This document shows, one piece after another, positions 58,078 to 64,000 of a DNA stretch of 64,000 nucleotides. Source of the stretch: an uncultured Methanolobus sp. (GTDB lineage Archaea > Halobacteriota > Methanosarcinia > Methanosarcinales > Methanosarcinaceae); the NCBI RefSeq assembly GCF_963665675.1, contig NZ_OY762426.1, positions 3,144,286-3,208,285 on the forward strand, given 5' to 3'. The notes below the pieces were generated by a model. The model had not been told where the DNA came from. It was given only the letters and a program-made list of their open reading frames with translations, and searched no databases. Positions within the stretch are counted from its first letter, which is position 1. The number at the start of each line of letters is the position of its first letter. Position numbers and translations under genes: made by a program.

Positions 58078-58190
58078 ACAATGAGGGAATAATCAGTTTT
58101 CCTGATAGGACTATTGCACCACCCACTAACCAATCTACATTGTACCACCAGCATTTGTTCCCTCATGTTCTATCAGAAATTGATTTTTAT
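58078..58190 (+). ncRNA. small RNA unit 1 of tandem array
   Basis: A TATA box TTATAAATA (58048-58056) predicts a start near 58078. ATGAGGGAA (58081-58089) pairs perfectly with TTCCCTCAT (58158-58166). CTGATAG (58102-58108) pairs with CTATCAG (58170-58176). The two helices interleave, so they form a pseudoknot or a switch. The loop is C/A-rich (CACCACCCACTAACC). T-rich DNA follows. Confidence 0.55.
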
Positions 58191-58337
58191 TCCTTTTCTT
58201 TATCCTGTTTTATGTTTGATTATTCTCATCGGGAAGAATGCAATCACAAGACTGTCTTCAAATTTACAATAATTATGTCAATGAACAAAACTAGTTTACT
58301 ATACTTATATATAACATAGCGTAAAAAGTAACTGTTG

Positions 58338-58437
58338 CATAGTGTGGGAGCGAAATACTAAATCTTCCTAGGGCCTGCAAGGATAACCACTAATTGCCTA
58401 ATCTAACCCTAACATGTTCCTATCAGGCCAATTTTTA
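58338..58437 (+). ncRNA. small RNA unit 2 of tandem array
   Basis: TATA (ACTTATATATAAC, 58303-58315). The stem GGCCTG-CA-AGG pairs with CCT-AT-CAGGCC (58424-58429 arm). The 34-base loop contains AACCCTAACATG, which recurs in unit 5. AATTTTT follows. Confidence 0.55.
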
Positions 58438-58607
58438 TCACATAAGGTTTTATCATTTTTAATATACCACATTTAACAAATTTCTCTATAATCGAAACAC
58501 CATCAATGCTGGCATTCGTACTCTTACCAAAGTAATTTATTAATTATATGATTTCTCTAAATTAATTGGAATAAACATATATATAGCAGAACTTACAGAG
58601 TAACAAT

Positions 58608-58728
58608 TGCATACAAAAAGGTATCATAATTGTGATAGGCTCATAACTTTGTACCTTCTGTTGCCTGGTAAGCATCAAGTATCAAGCAATAACCCCAAAT
58701 ATCCTTATCAGGCATTCTTTCTTCTCAG
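58608..58728 (+). ncRNA. small RNA unit 3 of tandem array
   Basis: TATA (AAACATATATATAG, 58573-58586). The stem TGCCTGGTAAG (58662-58672) pairs with CTTATCAGGCA (58704-58714). The loop includes AATAACCCCAAAT. A T/C-rich end follows. Confidence 0.55.
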
Positions 58729-58764
58729 TAAAAGACATTGCTACTTTGTCCATCAATTAAAATG

Positions 58765-58830
58765 ATGCGGTGCCTGATAAGCGACTAAATCCAACCAACC
58801 ACATCCCTTGTCAGGCCCTCTTTTTCCCCT
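58765..58830 (+). ncRNA. small RNA unit 4 of tandem array
   Basis: The stem GCCTGATAAG (58772-58781) pairs with CTTGTCAGGC (58807-58816), with one G-U pair. The loop contains CCAACCAACC. CTCTTTTT follows. There is no clear TATA box of its own; it may be made with unit 3. Confidence 0.45.
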
Positions 58831-58917
58831 TTATTTGAAGAATGAAAATGTCAGTAGTACAAATGAACTAAAAGTAGTTGAATAAACTTATATATAGGAT
58901 GATTCACACTGTGAACC

Positions 58918-59025
58918 TGCTCTGGAAGGTAAAACAGACTGATTGCCTGATAAGAAAACCACATCCTGGCAACTACCAACCAACCCTAACATGCCTCTTA
59001 TCAGGCAATCTAATAATTTATTTTT
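58918..59025 (+). ncRNA. small RNA unit 5 of tandem array
   Basis: TATA (TTATATATA, 58888-58896). ATTGCCTGATAAGA (58942-58955) and TCTTATCAGGCAAT (58996-59009) form a perfect 14-bp stem. The 40-base loop contains ACCAACCAACCC and AACCCTAACATG. T-rich DNA ends the unit. Confidence 0.65.
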
Positions 59026-59327
59026 TCAGTATTAAGTATTTGATTCGGGAACATAATTCTTCAAAAATATTATGTAATAATCTGTTTAGTATACTTTTGT
59101 CCAGGATCACTCTGACAATCCTTGTCATGCAACTTCATGGACAGCTATAAGCCTGTAAGTTTGAACCGGTTGTTACATCTATTTAAGTGCTGATTCGTAA
59201 TGATATTCAAGTCATCCTCATCAATTAATGATGTGGGATAATATGCCACTTATGTTATACTCATGTGCATTATTACTAACGATCATTAGTAAAAGCATAT
59301 ATAGTAATAAATACTTAAGATATATGC
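59026..59327. other. spacer with minor hairpins
   Basis: Between units 5 and 6. There is a TGTCCA/TGGACA stem (59098-59143) with an inner GACAA/TTGTC hairpin after a TATA-like TTTAGTATAC; this could be a weaker extra unit. Confidence 0.35.
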
Positions 59328-59410
59328 TTGATAGCATTCCATTCGGCTAATAGGGTCTTTCACCTCAAGCTTCACGTTTCTGGCCCTATTAGTCATACCT
59401 TCTAAGTTTT
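59328..59410 (+). ncRNA. small RNA unit 6 of tandem array
   Basis: TATA (AAGCATATATAGTAA, about 59293-59306). GGCTAATAGGG (59345-59355) pairs with CCCTATTAGTC (59384-59394) at 10 of 11 positions. The loop holds TTTCACCTC, complementary to GAGGTGA ribosome sites. Confidence 0.55.
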
Positions 59411-59459
59411 ATGATCATTTCTTTTCGCAACAAACAAATAGGATAAGTTGTTTTTGTAT

Positions 59460-59482
59460 CATTGTATGCCAAACATACAATG
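59460..59482. other. perfect 9-bp hairpin
   Basis: CATTGTATG and CATACAATG pair around a short loop, covering the start codon of the small frame at 59480. A second perfect hairpin (GAACACTGAT/ATCAGTGTTC) is at 59562-59585. Confidence 0.45.
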
Positions 59483-59704
59483 AAAGAAGTAATGGTGACA
59501 TGCTACTTGGCGGCAGCATATTCCATTGTACACGCTTTGTTTTGTTGGCATGTTACCCCCCGAACACTGATTTTTATCAGTGTTCATACAGATCATGTTT
59601 TTAAATTGATTACGATTTTGTTGAATTGCTCGGAAATATTGACCCTCACAGGCTCAGTAGTGGCGTATTACTTCGCAACAGGTGAGACAGATGCAGGAAA
59701 TTGA
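59480..59704 (+). CDS. small hydrophobic protein
   Basis: 74 residues from MKEVMV. Two or three hydrophobic segments (YLAAAYSIVHALF, LITILLNCSEILTLTGSVVAYYF) suggest a membrane protein. There is no good ribosome site, and a perfect inverted repeat lies within the frame, so the call is uncertain. Its end overlaps the next small gene. Confidence 0.35.
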   Translation: MKEVMVTCYLAAAYSIVHALFCWHVTPRTLIFISVHTDHVFKLITILLNCSEILTLTGSVVAYYFATGETDAGN

Positions 59705-59828
59705 GATAATCTTGTCTATTATCACAAGTGCAAGTTTACTCATTAATGCATCTGTTTGGTATAAGTTAGGAAGTATTGAAAAACAGGTAAAATCCTGTGA
59801 AAACTTCAAAGTTTCACCAAAAAAATAA
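59691..59828 (+). CDS. 45-residue small membrane protein
   Basis: It begins MQEIEIILSIITSAS. One hydrophobic helix is followed by a charged coil (KLGSIEKQVKSCENFKV). GGTGA lies 5 bases before the ATG and a terminator follows directly after the stop, so it is a credible gene of unknown role. Confidence 0.5.
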   Translation: MQEIEIILSIITSASLLINASVWYKLGSIEKQVKSCENFKVSPKK

Positions 59829-59831
59829 GAT

Positions 59832-59856
59832 GTAACTATTTTTGGTTACGTTTTTT
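59832..59856 (+). terminator. hairpin plus T-run terminator
   Basis: GTAAC (59832-59836) pairs with GTTAC (59845-59849), followed by six T. Confidence 0.6.
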
Positions 59857-61283
59857 CTATTCTTCACTATATAATACGTGTAACAATATTTAGTTACACA
59901 TATAATTTTGAATGTGGCGGGATTTTCTATTAAATCCAGAGCCATTTATAAAAATACAAATAATTAATTATTGATTTCGTACTAATACGAACAAAAACGC
60001 GATTTTTGGCCAATTTCGGGGATTTTGTGAACAAAATCTCAGAATTATAATTATTATGGTGCAAAGATATAACCAATGGTTATGATTCAGCAGAGTTTGA
60101 AAATAAATGTTAGAAGTAAGGGTAAATTTGAGTTTACTTTGAACTAAACTTAATAGAGTAGTGTTAACATTCCAGTATATTTTTAATTGTGGCTTTACAG
60201 TTAATCTAATTTTACTATGTACTATCTCCACAAAACTAAATATATTGTACTATTTTTATTTAATAGTTTTTGATGCTTTTACTCTAGGGTAACAGCATCG
60301 AAAATACTCATCTAAAATCTGCGCTGATTTTCTGAACAAAGTGTAAAAATGAGCCTTACTTCTAACTAAATATACAAAAGTTGTATGGCATATTCTCAGA
60401 TCATCGGTGGATATTTTCATATTCCTATAGTATATAGGATTGAAATTGGGATTTTTTGAAAATTGGTGAAAAGGGTATGTTTTTCTGAAACTGGGCATTC
60501 CATAGTATATAGGAATATGGATGTCCCAACCTTCAACCCCAAAATGATCTATACAAAAGTATCAGAAAAAATTATAGCGAATATCGTAGATACTATATTC
60601 ATATAGTCTATGTAATAATTGTATTCGAGAGGAGGATTTATGTACATTATACTAAAACCGCAACAAGCGACTGAATGCAGTTTGGTGGAAAATAGCTGTA
60701 TTTATGATTGGTAAATAGGCGAGAATAGAACAGACACTTCATAGTTTTTCTTTAAGCAAATTTGAATAAAACCATGTTGTTATTATGATCTCTATAAATG
60801 AGGTAATCCATATTCCTAACTTTACAAATTAATTATGAAAAACGCGTGTTTTTTTATATTACTACAATATTATAAAAATATGTAGTTATAATATAATACT
60901 ATATTTATAATATAGTCTTTGTCACTTTTTGCCTATACTTTGCAACTCAAAAACATATATATAAAATTAATCTAATATTATACATACATTCCACAATAAT
61001 TAGTTAAAACTTAATACTAATTTTAAATAATACGTATAATAGTTTAAACAGATAGTGTACAATATATATTGTAGAATAATATCATCAAAAAATTTATACT
61101 GTTTCTTTCCTGTAATCTTCATGAAAATAAAACATACACTATAGTATGTAGATTGAGACTTCATGCAATATGACGCCATATGCTTAGCTACTTACATACA
61201 TAAGTAACAATCTAAGAAAAAGGTCCCTTTCAAAACTTAAAACTAAATACCATGTCCCAGATAGTCAACCTCGAAGGAATCAC
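59857..61283. other. very AT-rich region with inverted repeats
   Basis: Apart from a 24-codon micro-ORF, no gene is supported. GTTAGAAGTAAGG (60109-60121) is repeated inverted at 60354-60366. CATATTCCTATA (60418-60429) is inverted at 60509-60520. Two minus-strand frames (59968-60231 and 60256-60498) have no support. Confidence 0.5.
60640..60714 (+). CDS. 24-residue micro-ORF
   Basis: GAGGAGG lies 4 bases before the ATG, one of the best ribosome sites in the window. The peptide begins MYIILKPQQATECS and has two Cys. It could be a small peptide or a leader; it is isolated. Confidence 0.3.
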   Translation: MYIILKPQQATECSLVENSCIYDW

Positions 61284-62447
61284 ATGAAAAAAGAACGTTT
61301 TTTAATTTATTCCACGGTATTTCTCATAATGGGCCTGTCCAATTCAGTTATTCCTGTGCTACCAGAGATTGCCTCTGCTTCATCCATAGGTCCGGGAAGC
61401 ATTGCCTACACTTTGCTTTTCTCCGGCTACTTTATAGGGGCACTATTGACCTTAATCCCTTTCGGATTTCTGGCAGATCGTTATAACCACCTGAAACTTA
61501 TTCTTCTTGCTGTTGCCCTCACAGCCCTCTCCGGCATAATGCTCATACTAACCAATAATACCAGCCTAATGATATTGGCAAGAATGCTGGAAGGTATTGC
61601 ATGTGGTGCATTCTTTCCACCGGCATACTCAATACTTGCAGAATATCATGAAAAAAACCGGTATTTCGGAGAATTCAATTTTCTCCTTAACGCAGGACTT
61701 GCATCAGGGGTAGTAGTCGCAGGATTTCTGGCAAACGGCTCCATCAAAGGGGCAATCGTACTTTTCACTGCATTATCATTAATAATACTCAGCTTCGGAA
61801 CAATCGGATCAGGAATGTGCAGAAACAAATTCAAGGATAATCTCATCCGGAAAACAGATAGGGGGGATAATATTTCTACCTCATTTCTGGCTGAAACAAA
61901 AAAGATGCTTAACATATCATTAAATCCAGAATACATCAGAACATGGATCGTTGCCTTCTTTATTTTCGGAATAACAGGAGTAATGCTTGCTTACTACCCG
62001 CAATACAGCGGCGATATGCTTAGTAAACCGGAACTGGGCATCGTGATAGCTATCGTATACATTAGTTCAATGGCCACCAACCTCATTGCCGGACGATCAA
62101 AAATTGGTTACAGGAAAATGATAAATGCAGGAATCATACTGGCTGCCCTGGGAGTTATCGCATCTATCAGGTATCCTATTTCCGGTTTTGCACTTCTTGG
62201 AATTGGTTCCGGTATTGGCATGATCGGCTTACCTATTGCAGTTTCTTTCATGAATACCGACAAAACTGACAAAGGGCTGAGCATGGGAATTTTTACTACC
62301 TATACGTACATGGGACTTGCATTCCTGCCCATAATCATAGGCCATTTCACTAAATACGGCTATCAGTTAATGTTTGTAGGGGCCGCACTGCTCATGTTAC
62401 TTACACTTTTACTGAAAGACAGCACCAAAAAGATTAACGAGTTATAA
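61284..62447 (+). CDS. MFS transporter, 12-helix type
   Basis: 387 residues with about 12 membrane helices. Motif A-like GFLADRYNHLKL follows helix 2; RMLEGIACGAFFPPAYSILAE resembles motif B and the following helix. It fits the DHA1 group of sugar or drug transporters, but the substrate is unknown. AAGGA lies close before the ATG. The long AT-rich region upstream isolates it from other genes. Confidence 0.85.
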   Translation: MKKERFLIYSTVFLIMGLSNSVIPVLPEIASASSIGPGSIAYTLLFSGYFIGALLTLIPFGFLADRYNHLKLILLAVALTALSGIMLILTNNTSLMILARMLEGIACGAFFPPAYSILAEYHEKNRYFGEFNFLLNAGLASGVVVAGFLANGSIKGAIVLFTALSLIILSFGTIGSGMCRNKFKDNLIRKTDRGDNISTSFLAETKKMLNISLNPEYIRTWIVAFFIFGITGVMLAYYPQYSGDMLSKPELGIVIAIVYISSMATNLIAGRSKIGYRKMINAGIILAALGVIASIRYPISGFALLGIGSGIGMIGLPIAVSFMNTDKTDKGLSMGIFTTYTYMGLAFLPIIIGHFTKYGYQLMFVGAALLMLLTLLLKDSTKKINEL

Positions 62448-62557
62448 TAAATTAACCGGGACTTAATAGAAACTTTATTGTGCTGATACTTTGTTTTTTG
62501 GATAGATGGCCCCCGTAAAAACGTAAAAACGAATATACCCGATAGAAATACTCAGTG

Positions 62558-63070
62558 ATGACCGAATCACAGAAAGTTCCGCTGATAATATCAGCAGATG
62601 GCATCGAGAATGTTGTTACGGAGGGGGAATATTACCAGGAAGATATCGCACCAACGATTCTTGGAGTACTAGATATTCCCGGAAAACTGAGACTTATAGA
62701 CGGCTAAGCAATACCACTGAAAAATTATGCAAATATTGAAGTTATTATTCCGGAAGAGGGAGAAATAACCATTTTCAGTGATGATATGGTTCTTTTTAAG
62801 GATGAAGTCAGGGAAAACATGGCTTATCGAGGTCTGAAACCTGATACTGATGATTATGTACTAACATTTATACCTTCATCTGATTTGGGTAATACCGTCA
62901 AGCAATCATTTAACACTGAATCGGATATTTCAATTGAACTTTTAACATCAAAACAGCGTCTCAAAAGTGATAAATCCTATCAGAACTCTCGTTATATAGT
63001 TGGAGGAATCCTGATAGGGGCAGTGAATCTTACAGGATTGCTGATGATACGTAAAGTACTGAAAGAATAA
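62558..63070 (+). pseudogene. sulfatase/alkaline-phosphatase-like, C-terminal remnant
   Basis: The frame MTESQKVPLIISADGIENV, then EDIAPTILGVLDIPG and RLIDG, is interrupted by TAA at 62705-62707. It continues in the same frame as AIPLKNYANIEV and then FKDEVRENMAYRGLKP, to a C-terminal membrane helix (VGGILIGAVNLTGLLMI). The pattern fits the end of sulfatase-like membrane hydrolases; the N-terminal catalytic half is missing. It is therefore truncated and nonsense-mutated. The downstream part could still be read from 62786. Confidence 0.6.
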
Positions 63071-63131
63071 TGTATATCAACTCACTCAGTAGCATACAAC
63101 TGCTATAAAGTTGCTAAAAAGGTTCGATACC

Positions 63132-63929
63132 ATGCAACAAGATCTATACAGACTGTTGCAGGATTCATTTGAGATCTTTAAGTCGGAGGATGCCCTTGTA
63201 CATATAAATTCGTCCAGGGCTCTGATAGTTGGAGATATTCATGGAAATCTGGAAGCGCTCGAATTTATCCTGCATATCCGTAAAACACTGAAATGCGACC
63301 ACATGGTTTTTCTAGGGGATTATGTTGATAAGGGGTCACATTCTATCCAGGTTCTGGAAAGAGTCCTTAAAATGAAATTACGGGAACCGGAAGCTTTCAT
63401 TTTATTACGTGGAAACCATGAAACAAGAGAGATAAACAGATTTAATGGTTTCTATGATGAGATACTGGACGAGGAATTATTCCTCCAGGCAAACCAGACA
63501 TTTGAAGAAATGCCAATTTCTGCTGTTGTTAATAACTCTATTTTCTGTGTGCATGGGGGCATTCCCGGGCCTGTTGGCCTGGAAAATATAAATAAGGAGG
63601 AGGCCTTTCACTTTCTGTGGAGTGATCCCTCCGGCTGCGACGGTATAAGCGCATCCATTCGCGGATCGCGTCCCCAATGTTTCGGAGAAGATATATTCAC
63701 GGAATTTATGGAAAAAAATGACCTTTCGTTAATGGTACGTGGTCACACCGCGCTTTTTACAGGTTATGCCTGGTGCTTTGACAGAAAGATGCTTTCAATA
63801 TTTTCCTGTCCGGAATATGTCGGAAAAACCAACAATGCTTCTTTTGCCCTGTTAAAAGATAATCAATTGTCAATATTTGTCTTTGGAAGGACTGGCAACT
63901 GCTATTCATTGGTCCGAAATAATTTCTGA
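63132..63929 (+). CDS. PPP-family serine/threonine phosphatase
   Basis: About 265 residues. All PPP metal and catalytic motifs are present: GDIHGN, GDYVDKG, RGNHET, CVHGGIPG and VRGHTA. It would remove phosphate from proteins using two metal ions in the cytoplasm. ATG 63132 is preferred over TTG 63111 because AAGG lies about 10 bases upstream. Archaeal PPP enzymes of this type resemble PP1/PP2A but lack regulatory subunits here. Confidence 0.9.
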   Translation: MQQDLYRLLQDSFEIFKSEDALVHINSSRALIVGDIHGNLEALEFILHIRKTLKCDHMVFLGDYVDKGSHSIQVLERVLKMKLREPEAFILLRGNHETREINRFNGFYDEILDEELFLQANQTFEEMPISAVVNNSIFCVHGGIPGPVGLENINKEEAFHFLWSDPSGCDGISASIRGSRPQCFGEDIFTEFMEKNDLSLMVRGHTALFTGYAWCFDRKMLSIFSCPEYVGKTNNASFALLKDNQLSIFVFGRTGNCYSLVRNNF

Positions 63930-64000
63930 TTCACAATTGTTAAATACATCTGGTGTATATATTCAATATTATAGAATATTCTGAATATGGGGGTAATCAG

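Noticed and set aside
58046..59410. CRISPR array
   Set aside because: The repeated parts are stem halves of units of unequal length with separate promoters, not direct repeats with equal spacers; no cas genes are present.
59968..60498. Two minus-strand frames of 80-87 codons
   Set aside because: No ribosome sites, low-complexity AT-rich composition and they cross inverted repeats.
62705..62707. Recoded stop (pyrrolysine) in the sulfatase-like frame
   Set aside because: The codon is TAA, while pyrrolysine uses TAG.

Overview
The window looks like chromosomal DNA from a methanogenic archaeon of the Methanosarcinaceae, probably close to Methanolobus or Methanococcoides; the genus is my inference. 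The signs are archaeal TATA boxes 25-35 bases ahead of genes, a form III RuBisCO very like those of Methanosarcina, an FmdE-family protein, a PGF-CTERM surface anchor, DUF134-NifB and DUF2551 genes, many soluble PAS histidine kinases, a tRNA without encoded CCA, and AT-rich intergenic DNA.

Layout. 0-20 kb is ordinary chromosome: a transposase tail at the edge, a META lipoprotein, an HD hydrolase, two large cytoplasmic PAS sensor kinases, a transglutaminase-like lipoprotein, an ornithine-decarboxylase-type enzyme, membrane proteins, form III RuBisCO, a degenerate CPBP protease, a likely structured RNA (14.4-14.6 kb), an FKBP isomerase, a drug-efflux-type MFS transporter and a NorD-like VWA protein. 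21.46-27.15 kb is a three-level nest of mobile DNA. An IS with 20-bp terminal repeats carries a 386-codon transposase frame that is split by an IS21-type element with 5-bp target duplications. The istA gene of that element is in turn split after its fifth codon by a group II intron encoding a reverse transcriptase.

27.4-35 kb is a two-gene surface operon: a PGF-CTERM protein resembling a free-standing subtilase propeptide, then a 2200-residue subtilase/VWA/PKD/beta-helix protein. 35-41 kb holds a DUF2023 protein, small membrane proteins, several very short frames with strong ribosome sites, a CheW/chemoreceptor pair whose receptor is frameshifted near its start, and a ferredoxin. 41-46 kb has another PAS kinase and a DUF134-nifB operon, bracketed by a 35-bp direct repeat. 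48.4-55.2 kb is a same-strand cluster: fused acyl-CoA dehydratase activase, PadR regulator, TrmO-like protein, FmdE-family protein and a SAM methyltransferase, probably one metal or radical-enzyme module.

55.5-56.3 kb is a dead integrase beside a tRNA-Gln. 57.7-61.3 kb is a long gene-poor tract. Its core (58.0-59.4 kb) contains about six tandem small-RNA-like units. Most have their own TATA box, a stem often built on GCCTGATAAG/CTTATCAGGC, a C/A-rich, G-poor loop and a T-rich end. I know no name for this family, and it is the best candidate for an undescribed system. The window ends with an MFS transporter, a sulfatase-like pseudogene and a PPP-family phosphatase.
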